From Acinetobacter tianfuensis (GTDB lineage Bacteria > Pseudomonadota > Gammaproteobacteria > Pseudomonadales > Moraxellaceae), in NCBI RefSeq assembly GCF_003611465.1, contig NZ_RAXV01000011.1, positions 17,926 to 81,925 on the forward strand: a DNA stretch of 64,000 bases, read 5' to 3'. A program made the translations under genes and the position numbers. Under the pieces are notes generated by a model. It did not search any database. It was not told the origin of the DNA and was given only the letters and a program-made list of their open reading frames with translations. Positions 29,515 to 37,369 of this stretch are shown here, piece after piece. Every line of letters starts with the position of its first letter. Positions within the stretch are counted from its first letter, which is position 1.

Positions 29515-30447
29515 TTGAAACTTGTTCTTGCACCCATGGAAGGCTTAACAGATCCGATTATGCGTGATGTGCTCACATCCGTAGGAAGCTTTGACTGGTG
29601 TGTGACTGAGTTTATCCGTGTCACGGACAGTGTTCTGCCTGATCATGTTTACCACAGTTATTGCCCTGAGCTGCAAACGGATGGAAAAACCGCTGCAGGC
29701 ACGCCTGTACATGTACAATTTCTAGGCAACAACCCTGACATGCTGGCAGCCAATGCTGTTCGCGCTATAGAACTAGGTGCGCCTGCCATTGATATGAACT
29801 TTGGCTGTCCTGCCAAAACCGTTAACCGCCACCGCGGCGGCTCTGTACTGCTGGATGAGCCTGAAGTCGTACACGAGCTGGTCAAAGCTGTTCGTGATGC
29901 AGTTCCCGCTCATATTCCTGTTTCTGCCAAAATGCGTTTGGGCTACATGGACCGGAACTTTACATTGGAAAATGCGCATGCTATTGAAGATGCTGGCGCG
30001 GCATGGGTTACGGTACATGCCCGTACTAAAGCAGACGGCTATACCCCGCCTGCTTTTTGGGATCAGCTTGCGCCCATTCGCGAGGCGCTTAAAATCAATG
30101 TCATTGCGAATGGTGAAATTTGGAATAATACCGATGCTCGACAGTGTTTGCTGGAATCTGGCTGTCAAGATTTAATGATTGGACGCGGTGCAGTCACGAC
30201 ACCCGATATTACCCAGTGCATTCGTCAAAATACAGATCTGCCTTTAATTACATGGGCAGAACTGATCCAGCTGCAGGTACGTTTTTTAAACGGCCCCTAT
30301 AAAAAAGAAATCAATATGGTTGGCCGCTATAAGCAATGGCTAGGCATGATGTCCAAACATTATCCTGAGGCAAAACAGCTCTGGGATGAAGTGAAGAAAG
30401 TTAAACCTCTCGATGAAATTGTACAAAAATTACAAAGCCATCAATAA
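29515..30447 (+). CDS. dusC: tRNA-dihydrouridine(16) synthase
   Basis: A flavin TIM-barrel enzyme of about 310 residues. N-terminal LVLAPMEGLTDPIMRD, the catalytic cysteine in DMNFGCPAKTVNRHRGGS and the FMN-binding IANGEIW and GRGAVTTP are visible; the DFVRVT-like FIRVTDSVLP points to DusC. It reduces U16 of tRNA to dihydrouridine. The TTG at 29515 has AGGTGA five bases upstream and gives the usual short N-terminus; a GTG at 29506 is an alternative. Confidence 0.9.
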   Translation: MKLVLAPMEGLTDPIMRDVLTSVGSFDWCVTEFIRVTDSVLPDHVYHSYCPELQTDGKTAAGTPVHVQFLGNNPDMLAANAVRAIELGAPAIDMNFGCPAKTVNRHRGGSVLLDEPEVVHELVKAVRDAVPAHIPVSAKMRLGYMDRNFTLENAHAIEDAGAAWVTVHARTKADGYTPPAFWDQLAPIREALKINVIANGEIWNNTDARQCLLESGCQDLMIGRGAVTTPDITQCIRQNTDLPLITWAELIQLQVRFLNGPYKKEINMVGRYKQWLGMMSKHYPEAKQLWDEVKKVKPLDEIVQKLQSHQ

Positions 30448-30453
30448 TCAAAC

Positions 30454-30477
30454 AGCCCTTTTATCAGGGCTTTTTTT
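30454..30477 (+). terminator. Intrinsic terminator after dusC
   Basis: AGCCCT (30454-30459) pairs with AGGGCT (30466-30471), followed by a run of seven T. Confidence 0.78.
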
Positions 30478-30484
30478 CATCACA

Positions 30485-30844
30485 TCAAACCATTTCAGTA
30501 TTCAGCAAAAAACTAACCTCTTGAGCAGAAAATTCTTTGGAAAACTCAGAGGTCGGATTTAAAACTAAAGTTGCGCCTTGCGTCATTGAAAATAACTTTC
30601 TTGCGGCCAATTGAATAAAAGGCTCGTCGCCTAAATCATCGATAATCATTTTTTCGGAAAGAAAAAATGCAATCGCCTGCTCCCCTTGCTCCGTTTCTAA
30701 CATACGAAATTGAATTCGCCCCTGTGTTTGCTCAAGTCCAAGACAATAAATATCCGACGCTAATAATTGTTTTAAAAATGCTGGTGTGGCTTCAGGGTTT
30801 TCTGCTGCTATTTTAAAGAGCATGTCTAGAAATTGTTCTGTCAT
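30485..30844 (-). CDS. SseB-like small protein
   Basis: A 119-residue cytoplasmic protein. The order of elements, an early helix FLDMLFKIAAENPEATPAFLKQLL, a strand AIAFFLSEKMI, then FIQLAARKLFSMTQGATLVLNPTSEFSKEFSAQEVSFLL, follows the SseB N-terminal domain found in many proteobacteria outside secretion loci. The molecular role of such proteins is not established. It stands alone, convergent to dusC. Confidence 0.6.
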   Translation of the reverse strand: MTEQFLDMLFKIAAENPEATPAFLKQLLASDIYCLGLEQTQGRIQFRMLETEQGEQAIAFFLSEKMIIDDLGDEPFIQLAARKLFSMTQGATLVLNPTSEFSKEFSAQEVSFLLNTEMV

Positions 30845-31081
30845 TATAAATTCTATTCAATCATTTTTATTATCAGACACATCATAGCAAAAGCTCTATA
30901 AACTGCAACAGTCTGATTCAGCATATCTTCTTAATGGCCATTCAGAGCAAAATCAAGACTGCGAACGGCCATGCCTTTTGTTGCAAGCTTTCAATATGAT
31001 TGATAAAGGTACTCAAATTATTTTTAGCTCGAATATTCCTATTTGATGGAATTTGAATCGCCATTTAAAAATCAATTAATT

Positions 31082-31411
31082 TTAATTCAATTCTTCTAGT
31101 GTTGGCGGCATTCGTGCAAACCAATTTAAATTATAAACATTCTCACGATCTTTCATTAGATTATCAATTGTTGTTAATCCATTCCCAGGCTCACCTGTTA
31201 TCTGATTCACAACAATACATGTTAAAGGCGGTAATTTTTCACGTTCACAATAATTCATGATACGACCTAAAATTGGCGCTAAAACACCTGCTCCTTCAAA
31301 TTCTAAATAATTTGCTACCATTTTATAAGTAAGAGTTTGACGAGTACTCGCTGCTGCAATTAAAATCTGCCAAACTTGTAATGCACGTTCATTCCGTGTT
31401 CTAGAAACCAT
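31082..31411 (-). CDS. Small winged-helix-like protein next to ogt
   Basis: About 109 residues (ATG at 31411; an upstream TTG at 31417 adds two). I do not know its family by name. The order VWQILIAAASTRQTLTYKMVANYL ... GRIMNYCEREKLPPLTCIVVNQITGEPGNGL resembles the DNA-binding winged helix of alkyltransferase-like proteins (VWxxLxxIPxGxTxTYxxIA ... PxxCHRVVxxxGxxxG), but the PCHRV active site is absent. It lies 37 bp after ogt on the same strand, probably cotranscribed, which hints at a DNA repair or nucleic acid binding role. Confidence 0.5.
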   Translation of the reverse strand: MVSRTRNERALQVWQILIAAASTRQTLTYKMVANYLEFEGAGVLAPILGRIMNYCEREKLPPLTCIVVNQITGEPGNGLTTIDNLMKDRENVYNLNWFARMPPTLEELN

Positions 31412-31447
31412 ATTCAACTAATTCAAATATTTTTTAATTTGAATATC

Positions 31448-31930
31448 TTAATTCAATTTCTCAATTTTTAATAGAATACTTTTATTCTCTAATCCACCTG
31501 CAAAACCAACCAGCTTGCCATTTGCACCCACCACACGATGACACGGCGCAATAATCGAAATCGGATTTTTACCGTTAGCGGCGCCAACAGCCCTTACAGC
31601 TTTCACATTGCCAACCTGCTCAGCAATTTCCTTATAACTGCGAGTTTCGCCAAAAGGAATCGTCAGCAAAGCCTGCCATACTTTTTGCTGAAACTCAGTC
31701 CCTTCAAAATCTAGAGGCAAGTCAAAACGCTGACGCTGTCCTGCAAAATATTCATTCAGCTGCTTTTGCGTTTCCAGCAAAATCGGATGCTGTTTGTCTT
31801 CAATCAATTGCGCCAAACGCACCCGTTTCGGGTCTTCATTTTCCCAAAGTACTGCAACCAAAGCAGTCTCGTTCGCAACAAGTTTTAATACCCCAACAGG
31901 AGAACTCATTTCTATAAATGAAAGCTGCAT
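31448..31930 (-). CDS. ogt: Methylated-DNA-[protein]-cysteine S-methyltransferase
   Basis: A 160-residue O6-alkylguanine-DNA alkyltransferase. The acceptor cysteine is C130 in APCHRVVG; the DNA-reading helix TRSYKEIAEQVG and the Asn-hinge AVGAANGKNP precede it. It removes O6-methylguanine in a suicide reaction. It has no Ada-type regulatory N-terminus, so it is the constitutive Ogt class. It follows the SMR pair on the same strand. Confidence 0.93.
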   Translation of the reverse strand: MQLSFIEMSSPVGVLKLVANETALVAVLWENEDPKRVRLAQLIEDKQHPILLETQKQLNEYFAGQRQRFDLPLDFEGTEFQQKVWQALLTIPFGETRSYKEIAEQVGNVKAVRAVGAANGKNPISIIAPCHRVVGANGKLVGFAGGLENKSILLKIEKLN

Positions 31931-31967
31931 AGTCTGATTCCGATATTGAATACATAAATAGATTAAT

Positions 31968-32285
31968 TTAGCTGGAAGATAATTTCATCAAAATTAAACC
32001 TGAAATAATCAGCACAGCTGCGAGCATACGCATGGCTGAAGCAGGTTCACCTAAAAAGAAAATTCCAACAGCAAATGAACCAATTGCGCCAATCCCAGTC
32101 CAAACCGTATAGGCCGTTCCGAGCGGCAACGTTTTCATTGCATAAGATAAAAGCGCAAAACTTGCAATCATAAACACAATGGTCAAAATACTTGGCGTAA
32201 GTTTAGAGAAGCCATCTGATATTTTCATAAAATATGCCCAGATAACTTCCAAAATACCTGCAACAATTAACAATACCCAAGCCAT
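31968..32285 (-). CDS. SMR-family exporter, Gdx/SugE-type (second of pair)
   Basis: A 105-residue four-helix transporter. Essential E13 in GILEVIWAYFMK and the Gdx-type motifs MKISDGFSKLTPS and LPLGTAYTVWTGIGAIGSF are present. Gdx proteins export guanidinium in exchange for protons as dual-topology dimers. It is a close paralogue of the gene at 32390-32707, 104 bp downstream of it, and would share the guanidine riboswitch. Drug-type (EmrE, QacE) function is less likely given the GFSKLTPS motif. Confidence 0.9.
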   Translation of the reverse strand: MAWVLLIVAGILEVIWAYFMKISDGFSKLTPSILTIVFMIASFALLSYAMKTLPLGTAYTVWTGIGAIGSFAVGIFFLGEPASAMRMLAAVLIISGLILMKLSSS

Positions 32286-32389
32286 TTCAAATACCTTTAA
32301 AACACATCAATACAAAAACTTAAAAATAGAAATTACACAGAAAAAGAGCCATATTATTCAACACAGCTCTTTGCTTTAATTTAAGTGTA

Positions 32390-32707
32390 TTAACTGGATG
32401 AAAGCTTCATCAATACCAGACCAGAAATAATCAAAACCGCAGCAAGCATGCGCATTGCTGTTGCTGGTTCACCTAAAATAAAAATACCGACAAGAAAGGA
32501 GCCAATCGCGCCAATGCCTGTCCAAATAGTATAGGCCGTCCCCAGAGGTAATGATTTCATGGCATATGCCAATAAACCAAAACTGAGAATCATAAAAAAT
32601 ATGGTGATAATGCTCGGTGTAAATTTACTAAAACCTTCGGACAGCTTCATGCTGTATGCCCAAACGATTTCAAAAATACCTGCAAAAATAAGAACAATCC
32701 AAGCCAT
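32390..32707 (-). CDS. SMR-family exporter, Gdx/SugE-type (first of pair)
   Basis: A 105-residue four-helix SMR protein with E13 (GIFEIVWAYSMK), MKLSEGFSKFTPS and LPLGTAYTIWTGIGAIGSF, hence guanidinium exporter type. It is the first gene after a guanidine-II riboswitch (32734-32811) and has GGAG about 8 bases before its ATG. The second copy may be a duplicate with equal function or form a heterodimer with it; the two differ mostly in conservative substitutions. Confidence 0.92.
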   Translation of the reverse strand: MAWIVLIFAGIFEIVWAYSMKLSEGFSKFTPSIITIFFMILSFGLLAYAMKSLPLGTAYTIWTGIGAIGSFLVGIFILGEPATAMRMLAAVLIISGLVLMKLSSS

Positions 32708-32733
32708 GATGCCTGCTCCAACTTAAAAGTAGA

Positions 32734-32811
32734 GTCAGGCCGTCCTGACGAATTTTCTCAAAAGACAAAACAGACGAAAGTCGGTTTAAAATGAGGGAGG
32801 TCGTTCCTCCC
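32734..32811 (-). ncRNA. Guanidine-II (mini-ykkC) riboswitch
   Basis: On the minus strand two hairpins lie in the leader of the Gdx pair. The first is GGGAGG-AACGA-CCTCCC (32811-32795), the second GTCAGG-ACGG-CCTGAC (32749-32734). Both expose the ACGR loop diagnostic of mini-ykkC; the first has one extra A before ACGA. The linker is 45 nt. The ribosome site TTGGAG is just downstream of the second hairpin. Guanidinium binding brings the two loops together and turns on translation of exporter genes in known cases. Confidence 0.87.
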
Positions 32812-32928
32812 AAAGAGAGAAGCAGTATAATCAATTTCATATCCAAGTGAAGTGACATTTACATGATTTGACCAAAAATACACCTAAAAATTTTATGGTT
32901 TTCATCTAAAAATAGAGGAATATTGAAT

Positions 32929-33414
32929 ATGCACCATCCTTTTTGGGGAGACATAACGGAAATTTTTGGTGAATATATGACTGAAATTGTCTTTCAATCC
33001 AATTTTTTTCAGCACGGAAATGCATTGTATCTTGGTGATGTATACGATGAAGAAGGTGAAGAAATTGAAAATGCGCCATCTATTGAGCAACTCAATGAGT
33101 TTGCGCAAAGCTATCAAGCATTTTTGCAGCACTTAGAATCTTGCCTCGAACAAATTCAACATCGAGCTTTTGAACGCTACATTCAGCTCTATGCTCATTA
33201 TTATGAAAACCCTGAAAAATCAGGCGAAGCTCCATTAATAATCACCGCCATTGAACAGCATAATTTTTATATTCGGAATTTACTCCATATCCGCATCAGT
33301 GACCGGCAAACTGTCCGTTTAGCCATTCGATATGACTTAGATACAGAACATGGTATGGAGTTCAAATTTATCGGCAATCAACTGGTCAAAGTTGCAGGCA
33401 TTGCTGAAACTTAA
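32929..33414 (+). CDS. DUF6985-like protein
   Basis: A 161-residue cytoplasmic protein from the ATG at 32929 (AGAGGAA eight bases before; an upstream TTG at 32923 would be too close). An acidic strand-rich N-part (VYDEEGEEIENAPSIEQLNEFAQSYQAFLQHL) precedes a helix and a C-part with HIRISDRQTVRLAIRYDLDTEHGMEFKF, which resembles the DUF6985/DUF2004 group found among orphan immunity-type proteins. No cognate toxin lies nearby. It stands alone. Confidence 0.55.
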   Translation: MHHPFWGDITEIFGEYMTEIVFQSNFFQHGNALYLGDVYDEEGEEIENAPSIEQLNEFAQSYQAFLQHLESCLEQIQHRAFERYIQLYAHYYENPEKSGEAPLIITAIEQHNFYIRNLLHIRISDRQTVRLAIRYDLDTEHGMEFKFIGNQLVKVAGIAET

Positions 33415-33426
33415 GCTATAGAAGCA

Positions 33427-33457
33427 AAAAGGCCACTTCAATTGAAATGACCTTTTT
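33427..33457. terminator. Bidirectional terminator
   Basis: AAAAGG (33427-33432) and CCTTTT close a 15-bp stem with two mismatches (inner arms CTTCAATTGAAATG), between the DUF6985-like gene and the convergent copper operon. Confidence 0.75.
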
Positions 33458-33487
33458 TAAATTATCTAAAATTGAATTCACTGTCCC

Positions 33488-34432
33488 TTAGAACTTAAAG
33501 CGAATACCAGCACCATATACACCGCCATTTTCAGAATCTGATTTCACTTGCCACGGTGTTTCATCCTTGCCTTTCGAATATGCATAAGCAATGCTGATAT
33601 AAGGCATGACTTTTTTACTGATTTCATAACGGGTTTCAAGCCCTGCTGCCGCACTGCTCAAACCTGTTTTTTTCGCATATTTAGAATCATCACTAAAAAT
33701 CACATCCAGCTCTAAGTAGGGCTGCATAATCAGTTTCTGTGTAATCAGCAAATCACGTTCCGTTTCTAAGCTAAACGCTGCGTAGCTGTCTTTACCTGCA
33801 TACAAATACGCATCGGTTTCAAAGAAGTACGGCGCCATACCATGCAAACCAATCACTGCATCGACATGTTCTTCGGTGTCTTTACGCTGATTGCCTAATT
33901 CAATTTTTTCACGGCGGTAACGTGCACCAATTTGCGCATCCCAAAAGTCAGAAATCATACGGCTATATAAAATTTTGGCATCATAATGCGCATCATGCGA
34001 TTCTTCTTTATCTGCATGAACTTTAATAAAAATTTTATTTTCATCTGTGCCAATACGGGTTTCAAACTCGGACTTTAAAGCACCCACGCCATCTTCATTG
34101 ACCAACCATTGATTATCGACAGCAGTGACCGCATAAATTTGCGCACCATGTTCTTTACGATGATGATTTTGATGAGAATCAGGATAACCACTTCCATGCT
34201 GTGCTTTTTCAACTGTTGCTGCTGACGCAGATAGCGCATGATTGGAATGATTTTGCACAGAGGCTTGAGGCGAATTTAACACAACATTTGGAGTATGCTG
34301 TGAGTGATCCATCGGCTCAGCTGTCGTCGATTTCACACTATGATCTTCACCATTATGCGCAAAACTTACCGCACTGATCATTAATAATGATACCGCTAAA
34401 ACACTTTTAGAAAAAAGATTAATGGTGTGCAT
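33488..34432 (-). CDS. copB: Copper resistance protein B (outer membrane)
   Basis: A 314-residue protein. Residues 1 to about 25 are a Sec signal peptide (ending SFA|HN); a His/Met-rich segment follows (HNGEDHSVKSTTAEPMDHSQH to about 90); about 95-314 is the CopB beta-barrel domain (YAVTAVDNQWLVNEDGVGALKSEFETRIGTDENKIFIKVHADKEESH ...), ending with an aromatic F typical of outer membrane proteins. It works with CopA in copper tolerance. Its start overlaps the preceding small gene by 14 bp. Confidence 0.9.
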   Translation of the reverse strand: MHTINLFSKSVLAVSLLMISAVSFAHNGEDHSVKSTTAEPMDHSQHTPNVVLNSPQASVQNHSNHALSASAATVEKAQHGSGYPDSHQNHHRKEHGAQIYAVTAVDNQWLVNEDGVGALKSEFETRIGTDENKIFIKVHADKEESHDAHYDAKILYSRMISDFWDAQIGARYRREKIELGNQRKDTEEHVDAVIGLHGMAPYFFETDAYLYAGKDSYAAFSLETERDLLITQKLIMQPYLELDVIFSDDSKYAKKTGLSSAAAGLETRYEISKKVMPYISIAYAYSKGKDETPWQVKSDSENGGVYGAGIRFKF

Positions 34433-34664
34433 GCTGATCTCCTTTCTGCGCCTTTTTATCCTGCGGCTTCTCTATTGTTTTTTGTTGATGCATGTGCTGA
34501 TGATCTGGACGCTCAGAATGGTTCATTTGAGAGTGATTCACCGGCATAGCGGTCGTAGTCGATTTCACACTATGGTTTCCCCCGTTATGCGCAAGACTCA
34601 AGGTACTCACGCCCAAAACTGCAACTGCAAGAAAAGCTTTTAATACAATATTAGTGATGTGCAT
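34419..34664 (-). CDS. Small periplasmic His/Met-rich protein related to the CopB leader
   Basis: An 81-residue protein from the ATG at 34664 (GGAG upstream). The Sec signal peptide ends TLSLA|HNGG. The mature part, HNGGNHSVKSTTTAMPVNHSQMNHSERPDHQHMHQQ and a Lys-rich tail ending HAHH, is nearly all potential metal ligands. Its first 50 residues closely match the signal peptide and His/Met segment of CopB next door, so it looks like a duplicated copB 5' end. Likely a periplasmic copper scavenger or chaperone (inference). It overlaps both the copA and copB frames. Confidence 0.75.
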   Translation of the reverse strand: MHITNIVLKAFLAVAVLGVSTLSLAHNGGNHSVKSTTTAMPVNHSQMNHSERPDHQHMHQQKTIEKPQDKKAQKGDQHAHH

Positions 34665-36393
34665 GTTCAGCTCCTTTTTGTTCAGCTGCTTGATTGGTTT
34701 GAGCTGGGTTTGCGCCTTGAATTGGTGTTGTTGAAACCTGTCCATCGCTGACATTTGCCACAATTAACTTGTTCATCATCCCTGCGCTCATGTGATAAAG
34801 CAGGTGACAATGAATTGCCCATTCACCTAATTCATCTGCGGTCAGTAAAGCGGTCACAGTTTTACCTGGAGGCACAATCAGCGTATGTTTATTTGGCATA
34901 TCTACCGATTCTTGACCATTCTCCAATTGCATAAACATGCCATGCAAATGCATCGGGTGCGCCATCATGCTGTCATTGATAAATTTGATACGGATACGCT
35001 CGCCATATTTCACTTTCAGCGGTTCAGCATCACTGAATTTTTTACCGTTAATGGTCCAAATATAGCGTTCCATAGTACCGCCCAAACGCACCACCAATTC
35101 ACTGCTGGCTTCACGAATATCTTTTTGCGGTTTTAAAGATTTTAAGTCGCTATACTGCAAAGCTTTATTGCCCGCAGGTGTCGACGCATTTGCCCAGCCA
35201 TAAACCACTTGATCATTTTTTTGCGGTTTTACTGCGCTATGCTGTGAATGATCCATGCCTTTCATATCACCATGATTCATTTTCGAGTGATCCATGCCCT
35301 GCATATCACCGCCGCCATGCCCCATATCTTCCATGGTTAACAGTGAGCGTGGACGAGGTGCAGGCATATGAATGCCATGTGTCACTGGGTTCAATTCATT
35401 GTGCAGTGTGCCAATTGCATAACCTGAACGGTCAATTGACTCCGCTTCAATCTGATAATGTCCGCCTTTCGGTTCGACAATCACATCATAAGTTTCAGCA
35501 GTTCCAATACGGAATTCATCCACAGCCACCGGTTTTACAGGCTGGCCATCAGCGCTGACCACGGTCATTTTTAAGTTAGGAATACTGACATCATAAAAAG
35601 ACATGGCTGAAGCATTCACAAAGCGCAGGCGAATTTTTTCATTCGGTTTAAACATGCCTGTCCAATTTTGTTCAGGTGTTTTACCGTTAATGAGGAAGGT
35701 ATAGCCTGTCACATCAGACATATCGGTTTTCAGCATGCGCATCTGATTCCACATCTTACGGTCAGACCATGTGGCTTTTACGCCATCACGTTTAACTTGC
35801 TTCCAGACATCGCTGAGTGTTTCACGCTGATCTTGATAATATTCCGCAGAAATTTTCAGGTCTTTTTGAATTTGATCACTGGTTTTTTCATGAAAATCTG
35901 ACAGCATCACTACATAGTCACGCTCGGTTTTTTCATGCGCAGCAAGCGGCTTTTTCCCTTTAGGATAAATCACAAAAGAGCCATATAAACCGTCTTGTTC
36001 TTGCCCCTTAGAATGGGCGTGATACCAATACGTACCGCTTTGGCGGATTTTAAATTTGTAGACAAATTCTGCATTCGGCTGAATGCCGTTAAAACCATTA
36101 AAGCCTGGTACGCCATCCATAATGCCCGGCAGCAGCAGTCCGTGCCAATGAATAGAAGAATCTTGGTTTTTTAAATTATTTTTCACGCGAATGATGGCTT
36201 CATCACCCTCTTCAAACTCAAGCAAAGGCGCAGGAAATTGACCATTTACGGTAATGCGCTTTACAGGTTTTCCAGTTGGGCTGACCACTGCTTCATCAAT
36301 AACAAGCTGATATTCACGCACTTCGGCAAAAACCAAAGGTGACGACGCAAAACAAATACCTGCCAACAGGTACGAACGAATTTTATGAGACAT
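34651..36393 (-). CDS. copA: CopA-family periplasmic multicopper oxidase
   Basis: A 580-residue multicopper oxidase. All copper motifs are present: IHWHG (81-85), WYHAHSKGQ (about 117-125), HPMHLHG (about 480) and HCHLLYHMSAGM (about 530-541). A Met/His-rich insert (MEDMGHGGGDMQGMDHSKM ... about 355-390) can bind extra copper. The leader MSHKIRSYLLAGICFASSPLVFA looks like a Sec signal without the twin arginine most CopA proteins use. It oxidises Cu(I) in the periplasm. Second gene of the copper operon. Confidence 0.93.
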   Translation of the reverse strand: MSHKIRSYLLAGICFASSPLVFAEVREYQLVIDEAVVSPTGKPVKRITVNGQFPAPLLEFEEGDEAIIRVKNNLKNQDSSIHWHGLLLPGIMDGVPGFNGFNGIQPNAEFVYKFKIRQSGTYWYHAHSKGQEQDGLYGSFVIYPKGKKPLAAHEKTERDYVVMLSDFHEKTSDQIQKDLKISAEYYQDQRETLSDVWKQVKRDGVKATWSDRKMWNQMRMLKTDMSDVTGYTFLINGKTPEQNWTGMFKPNEKIRLRFVNASAMSFYDVSIPNLKMTVVSADGQPVKPVAVDEFRIGTAETYDVIVEPKGGHYQIEAESIDRSGYAIGTLHNELNPVTHGIHMPAPRPRSLLTMEDMGHGGGDMQGMDHSKMNHGDMKGMDHSQHSAVKPQKNDQVVYGWANASTPAGNKALQYSDLKSLKPQKDIREASSELVVRLGGTMERYIWTINGKKFSDAEPLKVKYGERIRIKFINDSMMAHPMHLHGMFMQLENGQESVDMPNKHTLIVPPGKTVTALLTADELGEWAIHCHLLYHMSAGMMNKLIVANVSDGQVSTTPIQGANPAQTNQAAEQKGAEHAHH

Positions 36394-36438
36394 AACTTAA
36401 CCTTAATTTTTGAAAATCAATAAATTTTTAAAAATCGG

Positions 36439-36915
36439 TTAAGCTTTCGGAGGGCGCAGAATTTCCTGCCAATAACCTTTTAGATATTGTTCTGTATAGC
36501 GGGATTGGATCGTTTCTACAGTGACATCAGACTTGAATGCATCGAGCTGCTGCGGCTGATAAACATCTAAAGAAAATACACTGATTTGACAATGCCATAG
36601 AGCGCAATCACTGCATTGACTTGGCATTGCATTGGCCATAGACATATCGCAATGCGGCAGCGTATTTTGTTCCGCAATCTGCTTCGCATCCAGCATGGCT
36701 GGCATATCATGACAGTTGCTGTCTGTATTTGCTTGCGCATTTTGCATAGCATGATGAACAGCAGAACTGCTTTCTTGGGCTGCTGCTTGCTGCATCATTA
36801 TGCTGTGTATCGGTTTTTGCACCGCAGAGGCAACACTGCTCCAGCTCATGACAAATGCCATAAGCAAAGCAAACGCTGCATGCTGCCGCAATCTTTTCAA
36901 CACAATATGATCCAT
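36439..36915 (-). CDS. DUF2946/CopL-like copper-associated protein
   Basis: A 158-residue protein with an N-terminal signal or anchor (RQHAAFALLMAFVMSWSSVASA). It contains many metal-type residues: HSIMMQQ, CHDMPAM, HCDMSMANAMPSQCSDCALWHC. The C-terminal ILRPPKA matches the RxPPA ending of DUF2946 proteins; CopL, which controls copAB expression in xanthomonads, has a comparable position and Cys/His content. It is the first gene of the copper operon, 45 bp before copA. Sensor, chaperone or leader-type roles are possible. Confidence 0.65.
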   Translation of the reverse strand: MDHIVLKRLRQHAAFALLMAFVMSWSSVASAVQKPIHSIMMQQAAAQESSSAVHHAMQNAQANTDSNCHDMPAMLDAKQIAEQNTLPHCDMSMANAMPSQCSDCALWHCQISVFSLDVYQPQQLDAFKSDVTVETIQSRYTEQYLKGYWQEILRPPKA

Positions 36916-37202
36916 CTATGGTCACAGCCCAAATCTCTTTTTAGCTTAAGTCATAATTTTTAAGGGAGCAAGCACTTAAATCTGAATTGAACAAAATGCA
37001 GGTTATGCCTCCCTTTTCTGTTTTCCGTCTAATAAAAAACATTGAATGGCTCAGTTTGCCATAACTCTTTTTTAAATTTATTTTAATACTTCAGCAACGG
37101 ACACACCAAACTGGTTTACTGGTTATAATTATATTTCACTCAGCACAAAAATTAATCATGACAAAATAAAACACTGTTATTTTCATCACTTAACTCAACT
37201 AA
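36916..37202. other. Region upstream of the copper operon
   Basis: About 290 bp that should hold the leftward copper operon promoter and its regulator site. No copRS or cueR gene lies in the window and I could not identify a clear operator. Confidence 0.3.
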
Positions 37203-37226
37203 AAAAGGACTCTTTTGAGTCCTTTT
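37203..37226 (-). terminator. Intrinsic terminator beyond rpe
   Basis: AAAAGGACTC (37203-37212) pairs with GAGTCCTTTT (37217-37226), loop TTTT; read leftwards it ends in a T run. It lies 144 bp after the rpe stop, with the DnaA-box array in between. Confidence 0.85.
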
Positions 37227-37286
37227 TATACATTTTTTGTCTAATTTAAAAACAATTACAGTGCAAGTGTTTGTAAAATGTCCGAT

Positions 37287-37358
37287 TTATCCACCTAGTT
37301 ATCTACACAGATATCCACGCCGTTATACACAAAGTTATCCACAGATCATAGTGGATAA
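37287..37358. repeat. Tandem DnaA-box-like array, 12-bp period
   Basis: Five 9-mers begin at 37287, 37299, 37311, 37323 and 37335, exactly 12 bp apart: TTATCCACC, TTATCTACA, ATATCCACG, TTATACACA, TTATCCACA. The last is a perfect DnaA R-box; the others differ at one or two positions. A sixth copy is inverted at 37350-37358 (TTATCCACT on the minus strand). The block lies 11 bp downstream of the rpe stop and before its terminator. Spacing of 12 bp puts boxes about one helical turn apart, as for cooperative DnaA filaments. Confidence 0.8.
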
Positions 37359-37369
37359 ATCAGATTTGA

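Noticed and set aside
32343..32372. Hairpin AAAGAGC/GCTCTTT between the two SMR genes as a terminator
   Set aside because: The loop is about 16 nt and no good T tail follows; the two genes are more likely cotranscribed.
34422..34643. Rightward frame opposite the small copper gene
   Set aside because: Antisense to a gene with signal peptide and ribosome site; composition is that of a shadow.
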